A model generated the notes under the pieces. It was not told the DNA's origin. It made no database searches and saw nothing but the letters and a program-made list of their open reading frames with translations. The position numbers and the translations under genes are program-made. From an uncultured Erysipelotrichaceae bacterium (GTDB taxonomy: Bacteria; Bacillota_I; Bacilli_A; RF39; UBA660), in NCBI GenBank assembly GCA_902791625.1, contig CADAWN010000005.1, positions 1 to 47,198 on the forward strand: a stretch of DNA of 47,198 bases, written 5' to 3'. Positions 34,346 to 41,190 of this stretch are shown here, piece by piece (the stretch's first letter is position 1; each line of letters begins with the position of its first letter).

Positions 34346-35210
34346 TACTTTCCCATCTTCCATATATACCACATGGTAATACTAAATTATTTTCTTTTAT
34401 AGGTAATCCTATTTCTCCACAACTTATTTTACCTTTACATTTTTTATCAACAGTAAGTGTTAATAAGTTTGAAAGAACAGTAGAAGAAAGTCCAGTTGTA
34501 TAAGAATTAATCAAAAAGAATAATGGATTATCACTTAATATTTCACAACATAATTCTACTAATTCACTTAAATCTTTTTCTATATCCCAAACCTCACCAT
34601 TTGCTCCTCTACCATAACTTGGTGGATCCATTACAATTGCATCATATTTATTACCACGCCTTATTTCTCTTTTTACAAACTTTACAACGTCATCTACTAA
34701 GAATCTAATTGGCCTATCACTCATATCACATGACTTTACATTTTCTTTACACCAATCAATCATTCCTCTAGAAGAGTCTACATGCACTACTTCTGCTCCT
34801 GCGCTTAAACATGCACAACTAGCTCCACCTGTATAAGCAAAAAGATTTAATACTTTTATCTTTCTATTACTGTTCTTAATCTTATCTATCATAAAATCCC
34901 AATTATATGCTTGTTCAGGAAAAAGACCTGTATGTTTAAATCCCATCTGTTTTATATTAAAAACTAAATCATCATATTTAACTTGCCATACTGAATTAAA
35001 TTTTTTTAAGTTTTCCCAATGACCTCCACCTTTATTACTTCTATAATAAACAGCATGAATTTTATCTTTATATTTTTCAATTAAATTACCATTATTCCAT
35101 ACTATTTGTGGATCTGGTCTAAGTAAATAAACATTACCCCATCTTTCTAATTTTTCACCATTAGATGCATCTATTATTTCATAATCAAGCCATTTACTAC
35201 TAATTTCCAT
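34338..35210 (-). CDS. Class I SAM-dependent methyltransferase, RlmI-like
   Basis: The 290 residues resemble the catalytic part of 23S rRNA cytosine-C5 methyltransferase RlmI and relatives. They show GLFPEQAYNWDFMIDKI, motif I KVLNLFAYTGGASCACLSAGA, the acidic loop VVHVDSSRGMIDWCKENV, RFLVDDVVKFVKREI and motif IV VMDPPSYGRG. The N-terminal PUA domain of RlmI is absent. The conserved Cys nucleophile of C5 methyltransferases is not obvious, so an N-methyl or other RNA target is possible. It is coupled to the downstream pseudouridine synthase. Confidence 0.85.
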   Translation of the reverse strand: MEISSKWLDYEIIDASNGEKLERWGNVYLLRPDPQIVWNNGNLIEKYKDKIHAVYYRSNKGGGHWENLKKFNSVWQVKYDDLVFNIKQMGFKHTGLFPEQAYNWDFMIDKIKNSNRKIKVLNLFAYTGGASCACLSAGAEVVHVDSSRGMIDWCKENVKSCDMSDRPIRFLVDDVVKFVKREIRRGNKYDAIVMDPPSYGRGANGEVWDIEKDLSELVELCCEILSDNPLFFLINSYTTGLSSTVLSNLLTLTVDKKCKGKISCGEIGLPIKENNLVLPCGIYGRWESNE

Positions 35211-35228
35211 AGTATCACCTCACAAATC

Positions 35229-35237
35229 ATTATATCA
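35229..35237 (-). promoter_or_regulatory. Extended -10 promoter of the methyltransferase/synthase pair
   Basis: Minus-strand TGATATAAT just after the sigma-factor terminator; no clear -35. Confidence 0.5.
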
Positions 35238-35242
35238 TAAAT

Positions 35243-35267
35243 AAAAAGATAGTTTTACTACCTTTTT
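35243..35267 (-). terminator. Terminator of the large sigma-factor gene
   Basis: Minus-strand 11-bp stem AAAAAGGTAGT/ACTATCTTTTT with one G-U pair and a three-base loop, then ATTTAT. It overlaps the stop codon. Confidence 0.75.
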
Positions 35268-37767
35268 AATCATCAATAAAAGTTTTTCTCAATATTTTAT
35301 TACTTCTATTCCTATCTAACTTATTTTGTATTTTTTTTAAAATCGTTATTAATACTTTTTTCTTTAATTCTTCAGGTAGATAACCATTAATTATAGGATG
35401 CCTTAAATCAGAACCATAGTATTCTCTTAATAAAACTTTATCATTATCATTAAGTTCTGAAATAGCTTGTGTTATTTCAGCATCTACATATCCATCATTT
35501 TCAAAATAAGTATATATATTATCTTTAGATCTTCTATCTACATATTTACCTTTGATAAAGCAATATATATCAACACTTTTTCCTTGTTGTATTAGTCTTC
35601 TATATTTTTCTAGACGAACCTTTATTTTATTAAATATTCTAGTTCTTTCATATCTATCCATATCTTTGAAATCAACTTTATCTTTAGGATTTTCATTATA
35701 ATCTTCCCCATACCATTTCTTTAAAAATACTATTTCTTCATCATCTAAAGATTCAATAATTGCAAGTATTGGTATTTTATCTTCTTCTTTTTCTATACAG
35801 AAGTATTCATATAAATTATTTCGAGTAACAGTATTTTTTTTACCTATATTATCTACTCTTGCAAATGATTTCTTTATCTCAAATAAACCTTTTTTTACTT
35901 TTTCTATAATTAATGCAATTTGTTCTTTTTCATACATAGTTATATTAGTTACATTACGTAATTCACCTGTATAAATATCATAAAACTTATTTAGTATTAG
36001 TCTTTCAAAAGGTTGTAGAATATCTATTTGTTTTTCTACATCATCTTTTTCATGTATATCATCTATTTTATAAATATTTCGAGGTAACACTGTTTCTCTT
36101 AATCTTTTTGATTTTACCCTTCTATTTATTTCATATAAAAGTCTTGGATAAATATTTTCTAGTAATATTTCTATCATATTATTTGAAGGTTTCTTAAGTT
36201 CAGCTTTTACAATATCCATTCCAAAACACTCATTAATGACAATTTTATCTCTATCAGATAAAGAACTATAAGCATTATAAAGAATATCTTTATCAGTAGT
36301 TCTTAACAAGATTATAGCATCTTTTAATGTAGCAACTTGTGGTTTTACTACTTCTTTTGTTTTAGGAACATTAAGATTATTAAAATTATGATCATAATTT
36401 TCTTTATTTCTTTTAATTTTTCTCATAGCTTTAAGTTCTAGTTGTCTTACTCTTTCTCTTGTTAATTTTTTATCTTTTAAACCAATTCTATAAAGAATAA
36501 CCGCTATTTCATCTAGTGTATGTTCTTCTTGATCATAAATTCCTGTTCTAAGTAACATTATCATTTTCTCAACATCTGATAATCCTTCAAACAATACATC
36601 TAAATTACCTTTATCACTATTAATAATTATTTCTTCAGGTATAACATCTTGAGAATCAGCAATAAAATCTCCTAATTCCGAACTATCCCTATCACTTGTT
36701 AATATTTTAGTATGTAAACTTATTGTTTTACTTATATTATTCTCATATTCATTTATTTTTCCATAACTAAGTCCTGTTTGTTTCTTTATTTCTTCAACAC
36801 TTGGTTCTCTGCCTAATTTTCCTTCTAATTCTTTTTTATTTTTATTATATTTTGACATTTTTTCTTGAACATGTACAGGTACTCTTATAGTATTACTATT
36901 ATCATGTATTTCTCTTCTTATTCTTTGATATATCCATGGTTTAGCATATGTTGTAAACCTTGCTTGATCAGGATCATAATCTTCTAGTGCTCTAAAAAGA
37001 CCATCATTACCCGCAGAAATTAAATCAAGAAGTGTTAAAGAAGAAGATTGAGAATATAATTTTTTAGCAACAGACACAACTAAACGTAAGTTAGACTCAA
37101 TTATTTTATTTTTAACTTTTTTATCATGAGTTTCACGATATAATTTAGTTAATCTATATTCCTCTTCTGGAGTTAAAAGAGGAATTCTACCTATTTCATT
37201 TAAATATGATCTAAGAGCATCACTAGTTAAAGCAGGATTATTAAGTAATTCTTCATTATTTAATTCTTCCTCTGATACATCTTCTATATCAGAATACACC
37301 TCAATTAAACTATTGTTATTAGTATCATAAATATCTAAAATATCCGCTGCTTTTTCATTTAATAATTCATATTTTTGTTCTTTAGTTAATTCTTTAGAAA
37401 GAGAAATACTTTTAAGACATTTCTCAAATTGTTCTGAACTTTTTAAAATTTTATTACAATTATCACCATTTGCCTCTATATTACAACTAGTAAGAAAGAT
37501 AGATAATTTATTTAGTGATTCTATACATTTATTTAAAGTACTTAAATCAAAGTTCTCTTCTATATAGTTTTCTATATCTATAAAACTACCAGTTTCAACT
37601 ATATTTTCGTTTACCATCTTATAAAGAATTTTATATACTCTTTTCTTATTTTCTTCATTAGTTTTTCTAGGATCAATACATCGATTAAATATTTTATCAA
37701 AAGTATCATCACTAATATTTAAAAAAGAAAAATCATGTTTAACTTCTTCCATAAAATCTCTATTCAT
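35266..37767 (-). CDS. Very large sigma-70 family RNA polymerase sigma factor with C-terminal repeat extension
   Basis: The 833 residues have an unusual N-terminal region (1-175). Region 1.2 (TSDALRSYLNEIGRIPLLTPEEEYRL, about 181-206) follows. Region 2 is at about 218-297 (NKIIESNLRLVVSVAKKL, LLDLISAGNDGLFRALEDYD, FTTYAKPWIYQRIRREIHDN). Region 3 is at about 298-375 and a recognisable region 4 at about 396-453 (LSDVEKMIMLLRTGIYDQ...LTRERVRQLELKAMRKIK). About 380 further residues look like four degenerate copies of region 4: LSDRDKIVINECFGMD (503), LQPFERLILNKFYD (584), LDDEEIVFLKKWYGEDY (674) and LNDNDKVLLREYYGSD (772). Each has a Lys-rich helix after it. Region 2.3-2.4 departs from RpoD, so it is probably not the primary sigma factor. 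Own promoter and terminator. Confidence 0.88.
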   Translation of the reverse strand: MNRDFMEEVKHDFSFLNISDDTFDKIFNRCIDPRKTNEENKKRVYKILYKMVNENIVETGSFIDIENYIEENFDLSTLNKCIESLNKLSIFLTSCNIEANGDNCNKILKSSEQFEKCLKSISLSKELTKEQKYELLNEKAADILDIYDTNNNSLIEVYSDIEDVSEEELNNEELLNNPALTSDALRSYLNEIGRIPLLTPEEEYRLTKLYRETHDKKVKNKIIESNLRLVVSVAKKLYSQSSSLTLLDLISAGNDGLFRALEDYDPDQARFTTYAKPWIYQRIRREIHDNSNTIRVPVHVQEKMSKYNKNKKELEGKLGREPSVEEIKKQTGLSYGKINEYENNISKTISLHTKILTSDRDSSELGDFIADSQDVIPEEIIINSDKGNLDVLFEGLSDVEKMIMLLRTGIYDQEEHTLDEIAVILYRIGLKDKKLTRERVRQLELKAMRKIKRNKENYDHNFNNLNVPKTKEVVKPQVATLKDAIILLRTTDKDILYNAYSSLSDRDKIVINECFGMDIVKAELKKPSNNMIEILLENIYPRLLYEINRRVKSKRLRETVLPRNIYKIDDIHEKDDVEKQIDILQPFERLILNKFYDIYTGELRNVTNITMYEKEQIALIIEKVKKGLFEIKKSFARVDNIGKKNTVTRNNLYEYFCIEKEEDKIPILAIIESLDDEEIVFLKKWYGEDYNENPKDKVDFKDMDRYERTRIFNKIKVRLEKYRRLIQQGKSVDIYCFIKGKYVDRRSKDNIYTYFENDGYVDAEITQAISELNDNDKVLLREYYGSDLRHPIINGYLPEELKKKVLITILKKIQNKLDRNRSNKILRKTFIDD

Positions 37768-37792
37768 GAGATCACCCCTAAAATTGCTAATT

Positions 37793-37821
37793 ATTATAAC
37801 ACTTTTTTAAAATTATGTAAA
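37793..37821 (-). promoter_or_regulatory. Promoter of the large sigma-factor gene
   Basis: Minus-strand TTTACA, 17-base spacer, perfect TATAAT, about 25 bases before the start codon. Confidence 0.75.
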
Positions 37822-37841
37822 TATTTTACAATAAATAAAAC

Positions 37842-37865
37842 AAAAAAACGAATCATGTGATTCGT
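37842..37865 (-). terminator. Terminator after tRNA-Arg
   Basis: Minus-strand 8-bp stem ACGAATCA/TGATTCGT with a two-base (effectively four-base) loop, then seven T. Confidence 0.88.
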
Positions 37866-37875
37866 TAATTCAAAA

Positions 37876-37952
37876 TGGTGCGCCCGAAGGGATTCGAACC
37901 CCTGACCTTTTGGTTCGTAGCCAAACACTCTATCCAACTGAGCTACGAGCGC
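37876..37952 (-). tRNA. tRNA-Arg (anticodon ACG, read as ICG)
   Basis: Complete 77-base cloverleaf with encoded CCA. Acceptor GCGCTCG/CGGGCGC, D arm GCTC/GAGT-like, anticodon loop CTACGAA, T loop TTCGAAT. It lies downstream of a zinc-ribbon protein gene and ends in its own terminator. Confidence 0.95.
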
Positions 37953-38014
37953 ATTTACTTGCCCCTAAAAGACAAATAAATATTAACACAATATATTAAA
38001 ATAGTCAAGTAAAA

Positions 38015-38527
38015 CTAGTATTTACTAGCCCATTTTATAATTTTTGAAAATATCAACATTTTAATAAATCTAAGTATTGATTCTATTAAAAATGTTATAT
38101 TTACAGAAAGAGCAATATCTCTAATGTAAGGTAAATCATATTTTGCTTTAAATATTATTAATAAAACTGGAATAAGAACAATAGCAAGTCTAAATACAGA
38201 AATATGTAGTATTTTTTCAATTACAAAAAATACTAAACATATGATACTTACAACAAATGAAATTTTGTATAATTTAAAGCAATATAGAGTTATACCAAGT
38301 ACTGATGCAATTATATAAAACCATCTTGAAAATGTAAAAACAGCTCCTAAAAAATTTCCTAACTTATCTTCAAAATTTTTACTAGTATTTTCATGTTTTA
38401 TTTCTTCTTTTTCATTAGTTATTTTATTTCTACATTTCGGACATGTTATACTCTTTAATTCATCCATATTATTAATAGTGTATTCAAATTTATTATTACA
38501 ATTTTTACAGTGAATAGTTTTTTTCAT
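38015..38527 (-). CDS. Zinc-ribbon membrane protein, function unknown
   Basis: Not recognised beyond its parts. The 170 residues start with a zinc ribbon (HCKNCNNKFEY at 6-16 and TCPKCRNKI at 33-41, two CxxC pairs). A charged linker and three or four membrane helices (about 62-170: FYIIASVLGITLYCF, SFVVSIICLVFFVIE, LAIVLIPVLLIIF, LSVNITFLIESIL) follow. The layout resembles small zinc-ribbon-domain membrane proteins of Firmicutes. It has a GGTGG site and lies between the tRNA array terminator and tRNA-Arg, with which it may be co-transcribed. Confidence 0.72.
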   Translation of the reverse strand: MKKTIHCKNCNNKFEYTINNMDELKSITCPKCRNKITNEKEEIKHENTSKNFEDKLGNFLGAVFTFSRWFYIIASVLGITLYCFKLYKISFVVSIICLVFFVIEKILHISVFRLAIVLIPVLLIIFKAKYDLPYIRDIALSVNITFLIESILRFIKMLIFSKIIKWASKY

Positions 38528-38550
38528 TTTTACACCACCTAATTATTTTT

Positions 38551-38577
38551 AAAAAAAAATGACTTAGAAAGTCATTT
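38551..38577 (-). terminator. Terminator of the ten-tRNA array
   Basis: Minus-strand 9-bp stem AAATGACTT/AAGTCATTT with a TCT loop, then at least six T. A second small stem ACTCG/CGAGA with a T5 loop lies between it and tRNA-Phe (38587-38599). Confidence 0.85.
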
Positions 38578-38609
38578 ATATATTCTCGAAAAACGAGTTA
38601 CTGTTAACC

Positions 38610-38673
38610 TGGTGGCTCCAGCGGGAATCGAACCAGCGACACAGGGATTTTCAGTCCCTTGCTCTATGAAGCC
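38610..38673 (-). tRNA. tRNA-Phe (anticodon GAA), truncated: lacks the D arm
   Basis: Only 64 bases including CCA. Acceptor GGCTTCA/TGGAGCC is intact (one G-U). The anticodon arm AGGGA-CTGAAAA-TCCCT and a five-base variable loop are normal. Between acceptor and anticodon stem there are just seven bases (TAGAGCA) in place of about 19, so the 5' half of the D arm and its loop are missing. The T stem GCTGG/CCCGC also has a T-C mismatch in the middle. It is the last gene of the array. It may be a decayed copy, an unusual tRNA or an assembly deletion. Confidence 0.8.
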
Positions 38674-38676
38674 ATA

Positions 38677-38753
38677 TGGCGGTCTCGACGGGGCTCGAAC
38701 CCGCGATCTTCTGCGTGACAGGCAGACGTGTTAACCAGCTGCACCACGAGACC
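38677..38753 (-). tRNA. tRNA-Asp (anticodon GTC)
   Basis: 77 bases with CCA; acceptor GGTCTCG/CGAGACC, anticodon loop CTGTCAC, G discriminator. Ninth in the array, 3 bases before tRNA-Phe. Confidence 0.95.
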
Positions 38754-38755
38754 AA

Positions 38756-38832
<77 letters not shown>

Positions 38833-38851
38833 ATAAAAAAAATAAAATTAA

Positions 38852-38944
38852 TGGCGGAGGAAAAGGGATTCGAACCCCTGCGCCACTTGCATGACCTCCC
38901 GGTTTTCAAGACCGGTCCCTTCAACCAGACTTGGGTATTCCTCC
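38852..38944 (-). tRNA. tRNA-Ser (anticodon TGA)
   Basis: 93 bases with CCA; anticodon loop CTTGAAA, long variable arm (GGAGGTCATGCAAGTGGC region), G discriminator. Class II tRNA. Confidence 0.95.
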
Positions 38945-38948
38945 ACGT

Positions 38949-39037
38949 TGGTGCCTAAGGCCGGACTTGAACCGGCACGAGGGTTGATTCTCGCAGGATT
39001 TTAAGTCCTGTGCGTCTACCAATTCCGCCACTCAGGC
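38949..39037 (-). tRNA. tRNA-Leu (anticodon TAA)
   Basis: 89 bases with CCA; anticodon loop CTTAAAA, long variable arm, A discriminator, acceptor GCCTGAG. Confidence 0.95.
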
Positions 39038-39040
39038 ACA

Positions 39041-39116
39041 TGGTGACCCGTTGGAGATTCGAACTCCAGACCCTTTGATTAAAAGTCAAATGCTCTACCG
39101 ACTGAGCTAACGGATC
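39041..39116 (-). tRNA. tRNA-Lys (anticodon TTT)
   Basis: 76 bases with CCA; anticodon loop CTTTTAA, acceptor GATCCGT/ACGGGTC with one G-U pair. Confidence 0.95.
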
Positions 39117-39132
39117 AAATAATAAAAAAATA

Positions 39133-39207
39133 TGGCTGCCTCGGCTAGATTCGAACTAGCGCATGTCAGAGTCAAAGTCTGATGCCTTACCACTTGGCTA
39201 CGAGGCA
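39133..39207 (-). tRNA. tRNA-Gln (anticodon TTG)
   Basis: 75 bases with CCA; anticodon loop CTTTGAC, acceptor TGCCTCG/CGAGGCA, G discriminator. It is probably charged through Glu-tRNA(Gln) and GatCAB. Confidence 0.95.
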
Positions 39208-39211
39208 ACAG

Positions 39212-39295
39212 TGGTGGAGAGGGATGGATTCGAACCATCGAACCCGAAGGAACAGATTTACAGTCTGTCGCGTTTAGCCTCTTCGCTACCTCTCC
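39212..39295 (-). tRNA. tRNA-Tyr (anticodon GTA)
   Basis: 84 bases with CCA; anticodon loop CTGTAAA, long variable arm (CCTTCGGG), acceptor GGAGAGG. Confidence 0.95.
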
Positions 39296-39303
39296 AAAAA
39301 AAA

Positions 39304-39379
39304 TGGTGCCGAAAACAGGACTTGAACCCGTAACCTACTGATTACAAATCAGTTGCTCTACCAATTGAGCTATTTCGGC
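39304..39379 (-). tRNA. tRNA-Thr (anticodon TGT)
   Basis: 76 bases with CCA; anticodon loop TTTGTAA, acceptor GCCGAAA with G-U/standard pairs, A discriminator. Confidence 0.95.
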
Positions 39380-39384
39380 ATTTA

Positions 39385-39461
39385 TGGTGGGCGATATAGG
39401 ACTCGAACCTGTGACCCCCTGCTTGTAAGGCAGGTGCTCTAACCAACTGAGCTAATCGCCC
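39385..39461 (-). tRNA. tRNA-Val (anticodon TAC)
   Basis: 77 bases with CCA; acceptor GGGCGAT/ATCGCCC, anticodon loop CTTACAA. First gene of the array, directly behind a consensus promoter. Confidence 0.95.
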
Positions 39462-39482
39462 ATAAACACATTGACAATACAA

Positions 39483-39511
39483 AATATATCAGTTTATCAA
39501 TGTTTTGTCAA
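39483..39511 (-). promoter_or_regulatory. Promoter of the tRNA array
   Basis: Minus-strand consensus TTGACA, 17-base spacer, TATATT, about 20 bases upstream of tRNA-Val; the strongest -35 in the window. Confidence 0.85.
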
Positions 39512-39538
39512 TATAGTTTATTGTACTTTTTTTCTTTT

Positions 39539-39892
39539 TTATTTATTTTTGATTTCGTCTATTTTCTCATCTATCCAATGTGGTAAATTACTTTTTAATG
39601 TATCAAATCCATGTTTTGTTTCCTTTATCCTTGTATTTTTCTTTTCTATTCGATAATCAGTATTCTTTATACTTAATTTTAATTTTTTATTTTTTTCATC
39701 TACATCAATAACAATAACATTAATTTTTTCACCAATTTCAACATAATCTTTCAAGTTTGAAACAAATTTCTCACTCACTTCAGAAATATGAATTAATCCT
39801 GTATAGCTATCTTCTAAATCAATAAAAATACCATAATTCTCAATTCCAGTTACAACTCCAAGAATTACATCTCCTACTTTATATTTTTTCAT
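39539..39892 (-). CDS. S1-domain RNA-binding protein (YugI/CvfD-like)
   Basis: The 117 residues start with one S1 domain (1-75): YKVGDVILGVVTGIENYGIF, YTGLIHISEVSEKFVSNL, INVIVIDVDEKNKKLKLSIK. A basic linker and the conserved C-terminal GFDTLKSNLPHWIDEKI, typical of the YugI/GSP13/CvfD group, follow. Members bind ribosomes or RNA and act as post-transcriptional regulators under stress. It is divergent from the NifU-like gene; the two promoters lie back to back at 39912-39971. Confidence 0.9.
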   Translation of the reverse strand: MKKYKVGDVILGVVTGIENYGIFIDLEDSYTGLIHISEVSEKFVSNLKDYVEIGEKINVIVIDVDEKNKKLKLSIKNTDYRIEKKNTRIKETKHGFDTLKSNLPHWIDEKIDEIKNK

Positions 39893-39911
39893 AATATCGC
39901 CTCTGATTAGT

Positions 39912-39940
39912 ATTATATCATGAATTAGTTGTAATTTAAA
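39912..39940 (-). promoter_or_regulatory. Promoter of the S1-domain gene
   Basis: Minus-strand TTTAAA, 17-base spacer, TATAAT with a TG extension (TGATATAAT). Confidence 0.75.
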
Positions 39941-39942
39941 CC

Positions 39943-39971
39943 TTTACTATGAATACAATTAAAGTTATAAT
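39943..39971 (+). promoter_or_regulatory. Promoter of the NifU-like gene
   Basis: Plus-strand TTTACT, 17-base spacer, perfect TATAAT. It places the ATG at 39949 within the promoter, so the protein must start at 39988. Confidence 0.75.
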
Positions 39972-39987
39972 ATGTTTGGTGAAGAAA

Positions 39988-40224
39988 ATGAATAAAGACG
40001 AAATAATTGAAAAAATAAAATTTGAATTAGATAAAATCAAACCATTTCTTATGAGCGAAGGTGGAGGGATTGATTTTGTTAAATATGAAGACAACATTGT
40101 GTATGTAAGATTTTCAGGTGCTTGTGTAAATTGTGGATTAATAGATTACACGTTAAAAGATGGTGTTGAACAAATATTAATGAATGAAATTCCAGAAATT
40201 AAGGAAGTTAGAAAAGTTGACTAG
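39988..40224 (+). CDS. NifU C-terminal-domain Fe-S scaffold/carrier protein (YutI type)
   Basis: From the ATG at 39988 it has 78 residues, the length of stand-alone NifU-like proteins: IIEKIKFELDKIKPFLMSEG, GGIDFVKYEDNIVYVRFSGA, then the cluster-binding CVNCG and LKDGVEQILMNEIPEIKEV. It carries Fe-S clusters to apoproteins, perhaps including TrhP2 or the TtcA-like enzyme here. The longer reading from 39949 starts inside the promoter. It is convergent with the yutH-like gene and shares its terminator hairpin. Confidence 0.9.
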   Translation: MNKDEIIEKIKFELDKIKPFLMSEGGGIDFVKYEDNIVYVRFSGACVNCGLIDYTLKDGVEQILMNEIPEIKEVRKVD

Positions 40225-40259
40225 GACAACCACTCTACTTGTGGTATCCTAGTTTTTTT
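40221..40259 (+). terminator. Terminator of the NifU-like gene, overlapping both convergent stop codons
   Basis: Plus-strand stem CTAGGACAACCAC/GTGGTATCCTAG (small internal mismatch), seven-base loop, then seven T. The palindromic CTAG at its base supplies the TAG stop of both convergent genes. Confidence 0.82.
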
Positions 40260-41120
40260 ATTAATTGTATAAAATATATTTTTTAGAAAAATCTCATATT
40301 CATTTATTCTATTTATCATATTAATCAATTGTTCTTCGGATAAATTATCATTCACTACTTTTTCATATTCATCAAAAAAATATGACGGAAAAACCATTCT
40401 AGCATATAATAATCTATACATAAATTCATCATATTTTACTTTTGAAAAAATAAAATTTAAATCTTTTAGTGTAACTTTATTTGAAAAAAATTTATGTTTT
40501 AAATATTCACTTAAGGTTCTAACAGGATAATCTATAATTAAATCATCAAGATTATAAAAAACACTTCTTAAAGATGATTTTATTCTTCTATGTGATAATG
40601 TATATGTAGAATTATAATTCTTAAAAGTATCCATAGTTTTTTTAAAATAACTTATAGAGTTTTCTGCCATTCCTAAATAATAATCTAAATACTGTTCGAT
40701 AATTTTATATTTCCCTCTGATATGTTCTTTTTGATATAAAATATAATCAACTTTTTTTGTCCATAAACTATACCAATCTACTCTTAAAAGCACCATATAT
40801 TTATTAATATTGCATATATTATATGAAACCAATATATCATTAAGATTAATTTTTTCAGTACCATAATCATTTAGAATTTGAACTAAAACGTATTGTTTTC
40901 CACCAACAGTAGTGATTGGATGATTAAATATATTATGTATTATTTTATTATATTTTTTGTCTTTAATTAATATTTTATTTAATAGATCTAATTCATGTGG
41001 GCTTCTCCTACAATAAAAAAATACATATTTTTTATTATTATAATTAAAGTAATGTTCATTACCAATCGTATTTAATTCAATATTTTTAAAATTATAATAA
41101 TATTCAATCATCTTTTTCAT
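40221..41120 (-). CDS. YutH-like spore coat protein (CotS family, kinase-like fold)
   Basis: The 299 residues carry the marks of YutH/CotS-type proteins, which have an aminoglycoside-phosphotransferase-like fold and are found in the spore coat of Bacillus. They show VDWYSLWTKKVDYILYQ (about 114-130), the YutH hallmark LDYYLGMAENSISYFKK (about 146-162), TYTLSHRRI and DYPVRTLSEYLKHKF. The catalytic motifs of true kinases are not evident. In B. subtilis yutH is a few genes from yutI, the NifU-like gene that is adjacent here. The gene ends in the hairpin shared with the NifU-like gene. Confidence 0.75.
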   Translation of the reverse strand: MKKMIEYYYNFKNIELNTIGNEHYFNYNNKKYVFFYCRRSPHELDLLNKILIKDKKYNKIIHNIFNHPITTVGGKQYVLVQILNDYGTEKINLNDILVSYNICNINKYMVLLRVDWYSLWTKKVDYILYQKEHIRGKYKIIEQYLDYYLGMAENSISYFKKTMDTFKNYNSTYTLSHRRIKSSLRSVFYNLDDLIIDYPVRTLSEYLKHKFFSNKVTLKDLNFIFSKVKYDEFMYRLLYARMVFPSYFFDEYEKVVNDNLSEEQLINMINRINEYEIFLKNIFYTINKKTRIPQVEWLS

Positions 41121-41163
41121 ATTATCCCTCTAAATATTTTATGTTGAACAAAAAAAATTAAAA

Positions 41164-41190
41164 CAAAAAATAGACCATTGAGGTCTATTT
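41164..41190 (-). terminator. Terminator of the DUF1292/acidic coiled-coil gene pair
   Basis: Minus-strand 9-bp stem AAATAGACC/GGTCTATTT with a five-base loop, then TTTGTTTT; it overlaps the stop codon. Confidence 0.85.

Noticed and set aside
35266-37767. The large sigma protein as the primary sigma factor RpoD
   Set aside because: Region 2.3-2.4 differs from the highly conserved RpoD sequence and there is no dnaG or typical rpoD context; not fully excluded.
41121-41160. CATAAAAT box upstream of the yutH-like gene as a sigma-E promoter
   Set aside because: The -10 resembles sigma-E sites but no matching -35 was found at the right spacing.
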